Shown one piece after another: positions 1 through 5,961 of a stretch of DNA of 6,239 nucleotides; the first letter of the stretch is position 1; the number at the start of each line of letters is the position of its first letter. The translations under genes and the position numbers were made by a program. The DNA is from Palsa-1392 sp036493915. Lineage in GTDB: Bacteria > Verrucomicrobiota > Verrucomicrobiia > Chthoniobacterales > UBA10450. The stretch lies in contig DASXPA010000006.1 of assembly GCA_036493915.1 (NCBI GenBank), positions 1-6,239 on the forward strand, written 5' to 3'. The notes beneath the pieces are model-generated. The model had not been told where the DNA came from. It did not search any database and saw only the letters and a list, made by a program, of their open reading frames with translations.

Positions 1-185
1 GCATCAGCGAGCGCGGCGGGAAGCAGATAGGCTGCGAGGGTAATGCCGGCAGCGATATCGAGTCGTAACCATTGCTGCTGGTAACCGCGCAGCCAACCAA
101 ACGCCGGGACGGTTCTACTCCACCAGCTGGCAGGGACAGGCGCGACCAGCGTCCCGGGTGATTTCGGATCAGCAACTTGCGCCAT
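1..185 (-). CDS. SulP-family anion transporter, N-terminal fragment (runs off left edge)
   Basis: Reading the minus strand from the ATG at 185 gives 61 codons with no stop before the window edge. After a 20-residue polar leader comes a stretch typical of SulP permease N-termini: PAFGWLRGYQQQWLRLD (about 28-43), then AAGITLAAYLLPAALADA, the start of the first membrane helix with the family's 'D-x-x-A-G-I-T-x-A-A-x-x-x-P' pattern. SulP proteins are inner-membrane carriers of sulfate, bicarbonate or other anions, usually with a C-terminal STAS domain; neither the transport core nor STAS is visible here, so the substrate cannot be assigned. The start lies 17 nt after the stop of the upstream 134-residue gene, with a modest purine-rich AAAAGAG just before it. 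This suggests it is the fifth gene of the minus-strand operon. The family call rests on one short but characteristic segment. Confidence 0.75.
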   Translation of the reverse strand, partial: MAQVADPKSPGTLVAPVPASWWSRTVPAFGWLRGYQQQWLRLDIAAGITLAAYLLPAALAD

Positions 186-202
186 GGGCTCTTTTCGCCC
201 AA

Positions 203-607
203 CTAGGCGCCGGCCTTCCTAGCTCGCCGTTCTCTATGGCGCGCTCCCCAGTTGCGAGCGGCTTCCAGCGGGTTCTGGTCCTTCTGGCGCGCAAGCCAGG
301 CTTCGAGTCCAGCCTTATCGATGGGAAGCTCGAGGACCCGCGGTCGGCCCCGCAAATCGCCGAATAGCTCCATCACCTTGACGATCGATGGAAAGACCAG
401 TGCATCGATTACCTCCGGCTTCCCCTGGCAGGCATAGGCATTGAAATCGACCCATTGCCCATCCGGGCGAAGGACGTAGAGGTTGGTCCTGGGAATCTCA
501 GCACGAGACGAGCAACCCGTTTGCGTTACAAGATAAGGCCCAGGCTCAGTCGATGATCCAAGATTCAGGATCTGCGAGTCGCGATAGTCGTTTGTGATGT
601 TGCGCAT
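203..607 (-). CDS. Uncharacterised 134-residue protein in efflux/SulP operon
   Basis: I do not recognise this family. The protein has 134 residues, with no signal peptide and no membrane segment, so it is probably cytoplasmic. The N-terminal half contains two cysteines (C32 in TQTGCSS and C60 in AYACQG) flanking a beta-like stretch, TNLYVLRPDGQWVDFNAY. The C-terminal half looks helical: VIDALVFPSIVKVMELFGDL, then a strongly basic tail, RHRERRARKAGA. It starts 8 nt after the stop of the outer-membrane lipoprotein gene and ends 17 nt before the SulP start, so co-transcription is very likely. No Shine-Dalgarno sequence is visible before the ATG, so translation may be coupled to the upstream gene. 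The tight placement on both sides and coherent amino-acid composition support a real gene; no function is proposed. Confidence 0.75.
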   Translation of the reverse strand: MRNITNDYRDSQILNLGSSTEPGPYLVTQTGCSSRAEIPRTNLYVLRPDGQWVDFNAYACQGKPEVIDALVFPSIVKVMELFGDLRGRPRVLELPIDKAGLEAWLARQKDQNPLEAARNWGARHRERRARKAGA

Positions 608-615
608 GGGACGGC

Positions 616-2106
616 CTATTTTTCCGCTGCGTCCGTGCCTCCGAAGCCACCCCCCAGGGCCAGATAAAGGTTTACCCGTTCGCGCAGACGAGAGGCGCGA
701 ACTTGAGTGAGTTGAATTTTTGCAGCGAGATTTTCTCCGCCCAGACGCAGGATGGTGAACATGTCAATCTGACCTTGTTCAAGCTGCTTTCCGGCAAGAT
801 TCACCGACTCCCCACTGCTTGAAACCGCATTGGAAAGCGCGCCTTCGCGTTTGCGCAGATAGTTATCGTTGGCCAGCGCGTCCTCCACATCTTGGAATGC
901 GCGCAAAGCGGCGCCCACGTAGCTGGCCGCGGCGGCCTTTTGTTCGGCGGTGCGAAGGTCCTGTGCAGCTTTAAGTTCGCCGCCAAAAAAAATCGGCTGT
1001 GTAACTCCGGCAGCGAGACTCCAAAGGACGGCATCGATCGACCCAACCCCGTCCAGTTGTGCAGTGCCAAGGCCACCCGTGGCGCTAAGGACGATGCGCG
1101 GCAGGCGCGCGGTCCGGGCTTCATTCACCCGATGAAAGGCGGCAGCGAAACGCCGCTCGCTCGCGATCAGATCCGGCCGGCGCTCGAGTAATTGCGCCGG
1201 GAGACCGGCGGGCACGCTTTTCGGTTGGGCAGGAAAGGAACGCCGCACCTCAAACCTGCCGGCAGGATAATGACTGGTGACCACTTCGATCGCGCGGATC
1301 GTCTGCGCCCGCGCCTGCTGCGCAACATAGAGTGCATCCTGCGCGCTCGCGGTGCGCGACTTGATCTGCGCGACGTCGAAGTCACTCGCGTGGCCCTGCT
1401 GCTTCTGCACGTTGGTGAGCTTCGAATACTCCTGATAGAGATTGAGTGTCTCCTGCGCGTTGGCTTCCTGTTGCGCGGCTTCGATGGTCGAGAAGTAGGC
1501 GCGCGCTACCGCCGCGGCGAGAGATTGCCGCGCGAATTCGTAGTCGGCTTCCAGCGCGCCGCTTTCCGCCAGCGCAGCCGCTTTTTTCGAGCGAATGCGA
1601 CCCCACACGTCGGCCTCCCATGCGGCACCGGCAGCGATGCCATACACCCAGCGTTGGGACGATTCATCCATACTCGTGTCAAGCCCCGCACCCCCTGGGT
1701 TCTCGGTCCCCGGGGAGCCGAAGTCCGGTGGGTTAATGCCGCGACCGAGGTCGCCACTTAGTTCCTGCCCCTGCCGCTCGCCCAGTCCCTTCATCGCGAT
1801 GCGCGGGTAGAGTGACGCCGCCGCGATGCGGACAGCAGCGCGCGATGCTTCCACGCGCGAGGCCGCCGCTGTCAGGTCGGGATTTCGCTCGACCGCGTCC
1901 GCAACCAGCGCGGTCAGCTCCGGATCGCCAAAAGTGCGAATCCAGTTCGGCACCACCGCACCGCTGCGATGCGGGCCCGCCCAGCTTCCCGGAATTTGCG
2001 CGCGCGCGGATTCGGGCATGATATTCGCGCCAAACGGCGGAATCTTAAGCGCGCAGCCGGCAAGGGTGAGGCACGCCGCAGTGCCCAGAAGGACTCGGAT
2101 ACTCAT
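616..2106 (-). CDS. NodT-type outer-membrane efflux lipoprotein (TolC/OprM-like)
   Basis: This 496-residue protein is the outer-membrane exit duct of a tripartite efflux or secretion system. Such proteins form trimers: a beta-barrel in the outer membrane continued by a periplasmic alpha-helical tunnel. A lipoprotein signal peptide ends in lipobox L15-A-G-C18. Family landmarks follow in order: PNWIRTFGDPELTALV (53-68), NPDLTAAASRVEASRA (75-90), WEADVWGRIRS (163-173), GLPAQLLERRPDLIASERR (301-319), a second outer-membrane efflux repeat with PIFFGGELKAAQ (371-382), and the terminal YLALGGGF (481-488). A Gly/Pro/Asp-rich loop at about 110-150 probably lies outside the cell in the first barrel hairpin. 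The ATG at 2106 is chosen because TAAGGAG sits 7 nt upstream, overlapping the adaptor's stop codon, and because it places the signal peptide at the N-terminus. The frame stays open to 2388, but that extension only shadows the adaptor gene. Length is usual for the family. The substrate is unknown. Confidence 0.95.
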   Translation of the reverse strand: MSIRVLLGTAACLTLAGCALKIPPFGANIMPESARAQIPGSWAGPHRSGAVVPNWIRTFGDPELTALVADAVERNPDLTAAASRVEASRAAVRIAAASLYPRIAMKGLGERQGQELSGDLGRGINPPDFGSPGTENPGGAGLDTSMDESSQRWVYGIAAGAAWEADVWGRIRSKKAAALAESGALEADYEFARQSLAAAVARAYFSTIEAAQQEANAQETLNLYQEYSKLTNVQKQQGHASDFDVAQIKSRTASAQDALYVAQQARAQTIRAIEVVTSHYPAGRFEVRRSFPAQPKSVPAGLPAQLLERRPDLIASERRFAAAFHRVNEARTARLPRIVLSATGGLGTAQLDGVGSIDAVLWSLAAGVTQPIFFGGELKAAQDLRTAEQKAAAASYVGAALRAFQDVEDALANDNYLRKREGALSNAVSSSGESVNLAGKQLEQGQIDMFTILRLGGENLAAKIQLTQVRASRLRERVNLYLALGGGFGGTDAAEK

Positions 2107-2113
2107 CTCTACA

Positions 2114-2120
2114 CTCCTTA
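2114..2120 (-). promoter_or_regulatory. Ribosome-binding site deciding the efflux lipoprotein start
   Basis: On the minus strand TAAGGAG contains both the stop codon of the adaptor gene and a Shine-Dalgarno core GGAG, 7 nt before the ATG at 2106. This fixes the start at 2106 rather than upstream in the open frame, and implies coupled translation of adaptor and channel. Confidence 0.8.
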
Positions 2121-3203
2121 GTGGAGCTTCCAAACAAACCAATCCATCTTCGCCGAGACCCGGACGAAGACCTTGCGGATGATGTGGATGATCTTGCCGT
2201 GCTCGGTATAGATCGCGCCGGCCCCGCGCGCGCCCGCGGCAAGGAAAAGGCCACGATCCTTCTTTGCCAGAAGGAGCCGCACCGCGATGCGCTGTTCCGG
2301 CGCCGATATCGGCTGTGTGTTCGGAAGGTTCCCGTTGATCGGCATCTGGCCTTGTGCCGTGGCCCAGAGGATCGAATCCACGGTGCACTTGATGATGCGG
2401 CCCGGATATGTCTCCATAAAAATCTCCGCTTCGTCGCCCGGTTGCACATATCGCAACTCATTCTGCTGGTAAAAGGCGATCAGCCAAGGGTCGTCCTCTT
2501 CGATAAAACTCATCACCGGCATGGTCGCGAACTGCGTCGCACGCACGCCGGGACGGAGGGCGAGATTCGCGACCCGGCCGTCGGCCGGCGCGCGGTGCGT
2601 CGTGCCCTCGAGGTCATATTTCGCGCTCCTCACATCGGCTTCGGCTTTCACGATCTGCGCCTTCGACTGCTCTTCTGTGGCATCGGCAGCGAGAAATTCG
2701 CTTTGTAGATTGCCGAGGTCGCTTTGCGCCTGCTCGAGGTCGGCCCGCTTCCCAGCCCCGCTCGCAACCAGTTGCGTGAATTGATCGACGCGCTTTTTCG
2801 CCAGATCGATGCGCGGGGTCAGCGCCGCTTTCTTGGCGATGGCGTTGTTAAGTTGATCCTTCAGTCCCTGGAGCGTGGCCTCGGCAGCTTTCTCCGCGGC
2901 CTCGAACGGCACCGGATCTATCTTGAAAAGGACAGTGCCTTTCTTGATTGGCCGGTTTGGTTCGATCGGCACCTCCGTCACCTGACCAGTCACCCGCGGC
3001 ACGATCGGAATGACATAGTTCATCGCCCGCACGTCATGCGAGGAGGGGGCCACGATGTTCATGAACAGAATCAGGCACGTCAGCGCGATGATCGGGATGG
3101 TGACGACGATGACCTGGCTGGTGATGTTCCAAGGCAGCAGCTTGAGCTTGAAAAAGATCAGCCAGACGATGGTCGCGTAGATGATAAGGAGAATGAGTTC
3201 CAT
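2118..3203 (-). CDS. HlyD/EmrA-type membrane-fusion (periplasmic adaptor) protein, YiaV/YibH-like
   Basis: This 361-residue inner-membrane-anchored adaptor would link an inner-membrane transporter to the outer-membrane channel encoded next. The N-terminus has two hydrophobic segments (about 2-19 and 29-50), the two-helix arrangement I recall for E. coli YiaV and YibH; classic HlyD or EmrA proteins have one. A barrel-sandwich (lipoyl-like) half follows: VIPIVPRVTGQVTEVPI (64-80) and IKKGTVLFKIDP (86-97). A long, Ala/Lys/Glu-rich helical hairpin spans about 98-200, then the second lipoyl half with the signature RAPADGRVANLALRPG (204-219). A beta-barrel region (about 226-315) contains NELRYVQPGDEAEIF. 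The C-terminus RKVFVRVSAKMDWFVW also recalls YiaV. The start overlaps the stop of the DUF3302 gene by one base (TGATG) and has a strong GGAGGT 8 nt upstream. Length is normal for the subgroup. Cargo is unknown. Confidence 0.93.
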   Translation of the reverse strand: MELILLIIYATIVWLIFFKLKLLPWNITSQVIVVTIPIIALTCLILFMNIVAPSSHDVRAMNYVIPIVPRVTGQVTEVPIEPNRPIKKGTVLFKIDPVPFEAAEKAAEATLQGLKDQLNNAIAKKAALTPRIDLAKKRVDQFTQLVASGAGKRADLEQAQSDLGNLQSEFLAADATEEQSKAQIVKAEADVRSAKYDLEGTTHRAPADGRVANLALRPGVRATQFATMPVMSFIEEDDPWLIAFYQQNELRYVQPGDEAEIFMETYPGRIIKCTVDSILWATAQGQMPINGNLPNTQPISAPEQRIAVRLLLAKKDRGLFLAAGARGAGAIYTEHGKIIHIIRKVFVRVSAKMDWFVWKLH

Positions 3204-3661
3204 CAGGCCTTACCTCCGTGCGCGGCATCGTCGCTTCGGGCGGCTTCTGGATCCCCGCCGTGACCATGGCTTTCATCGACGTCCGTTCCGTAAGCCATCT
3301 TGTGCAGGACCGGTTTCGTGTAAGTCCAGAGCCACGCAAATGGCCAGAGCAATCCGCCAAAGCAAAGCGAGAGCAGGCAGAGGCATTGAATGGCCTTGGC
3401 CTGTGGGTGCTTCTTCTTTTCCGCGATTTTTTCCGGCAGGATATGCACCATCCAGAAAGCAACGATGCCAATAATTGGCGCGATGATGAGCACGACCCAC
3501 GAAATGCCATTCGCAATGGAGTCGAGTGTCTCCCCCTGGAAAAGGGAGGCGTGGGCATGAGACGAAAAAGCGAGGCAGGCAAGAATGGTGAGGGCGAAAC
3601 GCCTGCGGCGAGGCCGGAGAGGCTTGTTCGTTGATCGAGCGGATGGATGTGTTGGTTTCAC
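3203..3661 (-). CDS. DUF3302 small inner-membrane protein (YiaW/YibI-like)
   Basis: This 152-residue protein begins with a basic stretch (RPRRRR, 16-21) and a hydrophobic signal segment ending near A36-H-A38, so it is probably exported or membrane-inserted. Two further hydrophobic helices lie at about 53-73 and 92-113. The loop between them and the start of the second helix carry the DUF3302 pattern ILPEKIAEKKKHPQAKAI (74-91) followed by LLWPFAWLW (104-112), closely resembling the corresponding part of E. coli YiaW. The tail is His/Gly/Asp-rich (ESHGHGGDPE and AAHGG). In E. coli the homologue lies beside a HlyD-type adaptor, as here; its biochemical role is not established. The start is GTG at 3661: an in-frame TAA lies two codons upstream and no other ATG, GTG or TTG precedes the signal peptide. 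No clear Shine-Dalgarno sequence is seen. It is probably the first gene of the minus-strand operon. Confidence 0.85.
   Translation of the reverse strand: MKPTHPSARSTNKPLRPRRRRFALTILACLAFSSHAHASLFQGETLDSIANGISWVVLIIAPIIGIVAFWMVHILPEKIAEKKKHPQAKAIQCLCLLSLCFGGLLWPFAWLWTYTKPVLHKMAYGTDVDESHGHGGDPEAARSDDAAHGGKA
3212..3217 (-). promoter_or_regulatory. Strong ribosome-binding site for the adaptor gene
   Basis: GGAGGT on the minus strand, 8 nt before the adaptor ATG at 3203, lies inside the last codons of the DUF3302 gene. With the TGATG overlap it points to coupled, efficient translation of the adaptor. Confidence 0.8.
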
Positions 3662-3777
3662 AGTTTATCAGCAACTTGTGCAACTGCCGCGGTTATCAGA
3701 ACCTTCGCCGACGCGGGTGCGAGCGGAGAAAGTAACGCGGCGGTGGCCATGAGCAGAAAAGTCAACCGCGCGGCAAT

Positions 3778-3794
3778 AATTCACGTGCCGAATT
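3778..3794. promoter_or_regulatory. Short dyad in the gap upstream of the efflux operon (candidate operator)
   Basis: The sequence AATTC-ACGTGCC-GAATT has 5-bp inverted arms around a 7-nt spacer, and CACGTG lies inside it. It is in the 157-bp gap between the receiver gene and the DUF3302 gene, about 117 bp upstream of the latter's GTG, where an operator could sit. No convincing -35/-10 pair was found nearby. Short dyads like this arise by chance, so this is only a candidate. Confidence 0.2.
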
Positions 3795-3818
3795 TACGAC
3801 GTCACCCGCCCGCGAATA

Positions 3819-4229
3819 TTAGACTTTAGGCCTATGCCGAAGCTGGGGCGATCCGAGAGCAGCGCTGACGGCGTCTAGAAATTCCACGTCATCGAAAGGT
3901 TTGGTAAAAAAGGCAGCCGCGCCGAATTGCCGCGCCGTTTTTTCTACCGCAGGATCTTTCCGTCCTGTGATCAGGATCACGCGCGTCTGTGGCGAAAGCC
4001 GGGAAAGTTTTGCCTGTACTTCCAGGCCGTTCATCCCGTTCATCCAGATATCGAGGATGACAAGCTCAACACGGTGCTCCCCGACATGAACGAGAAAATT
4101 CTTTGGATCGTTGAACGTCTTAACGTCTATTCCATTGGAAGCGAGTAAGCGTCCGATCGACTTAAGAATCGCCGGGTCGTCATCGACCAGGCAAACAAAC
4201 TCTTCGTTCGGAACTTCGCTGCTTTTCAT
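3819..4229 (-). CDS. Stand-alone response-regulator receiver domain (CheY/FixJ-type REC)
   Basis: This 136-residue protein is a complete receiver domain, phosphorylated on aspartate by a partner histidine kinase. The key residues are all visible: the acidic pocket D16-D17-D18 (VCLVDDDPAIL), phospho-acceptor D60 (LVILDIWMNGMNG), switch residue T88 (VILITGR) and the conserved K110-P111 (AAFFTKPFDD). After the last helix (FLDAVSAAL) only about ten residues remain, so no DNA-binding or enzymatic output domain is present. Spacing and the TKPF segment resemble FixJ-type receivers. It could act like CheY or Spo0F, as a phosphorelay intermediate or by binding another protein. No histidine kinase gene lies in the window. 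It is divergent from the hydrolase gene and co-directional with the efflux operon 157 bp downstream; whether they share a transcript is unclear. The ribosome-binding site is weak. Confidence 0.93.
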   Translation of the reverse strand: MKSSEVPNEEFVCLVDDDPAILKSIGRLLASNGIDVKTFNDPKNFLVHVGEHRVELVILDIWMNGMNGLEVQAKLSRLSPQTRVILITGRKDPAVEKTARQFGAAAFFTKPFDDVEFLDAVSAALGSPQLRHRPKV

Positions 4230-4287
4230 GCGCGTCGCTCGAGGCGTCCCTTCTTCATCGGTACGTTGCGAGCTGATCGCAGACTAG

Positions 4288-5730
4288 ATGTTGCTCGTCG
4301 CGCGGCTAGGTGGACTTTCGTCTCATGTCGGTCTCTACTGGAAACTTGCACGTTGCGACCCAGCCATTCGTGAGAGTTTCATCGCTTGTAAGTCCAAAGT
4401 CCTGTCGCGGTTCTGCCGGGAGGCGGATTGCTTCAAACCCGAAACCTCTCTGAAGATTAACGCAATCAATCTGGGGTTCTGGCGAGGCTGTGCCTTAACC
4501 GCGCCGGCGGCGTTTCTGCTTTGTTCCTGTTCGATCTTCGGTCTGAGACAGCATATCCTAACGATGGAAGCGCACGGCGCGATAATCATTCGGGTTTCGC
4601 CGCCGCCAACCGGCTCTGCCCCGACGTATGCGGTAGCCTGGACCGAGGGGGAAAATCAGCCTGTCCAGTCCGCAGGTTTTCAGCGGGTCAACCCTGACGG
4701 ATTTGCGTGGTTCACCCTGCGGACGGATCGGTCGTATGGCGTTGGCGCCTTCACCGATGAAAACGGCAATCGGAGCTATGATAATGGCGAGCCGGGCGCT
4801 TACCTGAAAAATGTGCAGCCATTGTCTCTGGGTAATCCTAACGAGCAGCACAAAGTCCTGGCCCTCAAACTTCGTCGCGAACACGATCTTCCGCCGGGGA
4901 CGACAATCGCGGTCCCGCAAGAGAACAAGGATCTCGGAGGTCGAGTCGATGTCGCCCTTGGTGAGGTGGTCTCGCTCGATGATGAGCGGTTTGCGACTGA
5001 TGCCGGCGGCACTGGCTTATGGCGTCCGTTACATTTCCTCCACCACAACCAGCTCGGAATCTATTTCCTCGAGCCATACGATCCAGACCGCGTTCCTGTC
5101 TTATTGGTTTATGGGATCGGGGGAACCCCACAAGACCTGCATTATTTCGTCGACCATTTCGACCGAAAACGATATCAGCTCTGGCTCTTTCATTATCCGA
5201 GTGGCGCGCGGCTTGAACAAGTGGCGCGAGTGATGGCAGGAAGCCTGAACATCCTTCGACGGCGCTATCGCTTCCGCCAATGCGATGTCGTCGCCCACAG
5301 CATGGGTGGATTAGTGGCCCGCGCCGGGAGCGACGAGGCGATAAGGGATGCAGGCGTTGACTTTATTCCGAAGTTCGTCTCCATCTCGACGCCTTGGGGC
5401 GGCCACTCCGCGGCGGCCGCTGGAATTCGGAAGCTAAAAAAGCCAGTGCCTTCGTGGATCGATGTTGCACCGGAGAGCGAATTCTTGGAGGGCATTTACG
5501 CGGCCCGACTTCCGCGCGGTACACGACATCTCCTCATTTATGGGTCGAAGAAGGGAGGTCCCTTCTGGCTCAAGGGCGAGAACGACGGCGTCGTTACCGT
5601 TAAGAGTGAGATCGACCCGCGCATCAGGGACGCCGCATCATCCGTAACCTATCTGCCCTATGGCCATGTCGAAATCCTCGAGAGAGACAAGACTTTGGCG
5701 GAGGTGTTGCGGTTTTTGGACTCAGATTAG
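4288..5730 (+). CDS. Probable lipoprotein alpha/beta-hydrolase (esterase/lipase-like)
   Basis: The open frame has 480 codons, but the first 50-60 look non-coding. A lipoprotein-type signal appears at about 62-81 (hydrophobic CALTAPAAFLL, then L78-C-S-C81), so the mature protein probably starts at C81 and is membrane-anchored. No ATG, GTG or TTG lies just upstream. A CTG at 4450 would give a normal 27-residue signal peptide starting MKINAI. The ATG at 4564 would remove the signal. An N-terminal beta-rich domain (about 95-195) contains FTDENGNRSYDNGEP (155-169), a Ca-loop-like acidic motif. The hydrolase domain (about 265-480) has VPVLLVYGIGGTPQDL (269-284), the nucleophile elbow VVAHSMGGLVARAG (S338), the likely acid D433 in ENDGVVTV and the likely base H460 in YGHVEIL. 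The fold resembles PGAP1/DUF676-like lipases, which cleave esters of lipids or acyl groups; the substrate is not known. It stands alone on the plus strand. Confidence 0.88.
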   Translation: MLLVARLGGLSSHVGLYWKLARCDPAIRESFIACKSKVLSRFCREADCFKPETSLKINAINLGFWRGCALTAPAAFLLCSCSIFGLRQHILTMEAHGAIIIRVSPPPTGSAPTYAVAWTEGENQPVQSAGFQRVNPDGFAWFTLRTDRSYGVGAFTDENGNRSYDNGEPGAYLKNVQPLSLGNPNEQHKVLALKLRREHDLPPGTTIAVPQENKDLGGRVDVALGEVVSLDDERFATDAGGTGLWRPLHFLHHNQLGIYFLEPYDPDRVPVLLVYGIGGTPQDLHYFVDHFDRKRYQLWLFHYPSGARLEQVARVMAGSLNILRRRYRFRQCDVVAHSMGGLVARAGSDEAIRDAGVDFIPKFVSISTPWGGHSAAAAGIRKLKKPVPSWIDVAPESEFLEGIYAARLPRGTRHLLIYGSKKGGPFWLKGENDGVVTVKSEIDPRIRDAASSVTYLPYGHVEILERDKTLAEVLRFLDSD

Positions 5731-5742
5731 CCACCAGGTCCC

Positions 5743-5778
5743 AGCGCGCTTTTTCCCGGGGCGCAGGGCAAGTGCGCT
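5743..5778 (+). terminator. Weak hairpin after the hydrolase gene, possible terminator
   Basis: AGCGCGCT (5743-5750) can pair with AGTGCGCT (5771-5778), eight pairs including one G-U, around a 20-nt loop. It begins 12 nt after the hydrolase stop, where a terminator would be expected. No run of T follows the stem, so it is not a canonical intrinsic terminator. The remainder of the 5731-5961 spacer shows nothing else I can support. Confidence 0.25.
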
Positions 5779-5961
5779 ATGAGCGGGGGCGCCAGAATCA
5801 CCATGCGAGGCGCGTGCCCTCCCACGAGCCGGAAGTTTCCACAGCCTTTGCCCACGCTTCGTCTCATGCAGTGCACCAGGCGTCAGCTCCTCGAACACCG
5901 CAGTAAGACCAACGTCCCATGGTCGCGTCCAGCCCCTCGACTAACAGTAAGCGCAAGCACC

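Noticed and set aside
168..179. 12-base match ATCAGCAACTTG shared with 3667-3678
   Set aside because: One 12-mer repeat is about what chance gives in a window of this size, and one copy lies in SulP coding sequence.
1192..1761. 189-codon plus-strand open frame inside the efflux channel gene
   Set aside because: It is antisense to conserved NodT motifs and has no recognisable domain.
2107..2388. 94-residue upstream extension of the efflux lipoprotein frame
   Set aside because: It lies wholly inside the adaptor gene in another frame, has Arg/His-rich shadow composition, and the ATG at 2106 has its own ribosome-binding site and signal peptide.
2121..3263. Long plus-strand open frames (2121-2708 and 2724-3263) antisense to the adaptor gene
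   Set aside because: Arg/His/Asp-rich composition and exact antisense overlap with well-supported genes mark them as shadows of GC-rich coding sequence.
3273..3683. 136-codon minus-strand frame overlapping the DUF3302 gene
   Set aside because: It is in a different frame from the DUF3302 motifs and lacks domain or signal features. Its ATG upstream of the GTG at 3661 is not in the DUF3302 frame.
3671..3685. GCAACT direct repeat (two copies, 9-nt period) just upstream of the DUF3302 start
   Set aside because: Too short and only two copies; not distinguishable from chance.
3647..3829. 60-codon plus-strand frame in the gap between the receiver and DUF3302 genes
   Set aside because: No ribosome-binding site, no recognisable motif, and it overlaps both flanking genes in antisense.
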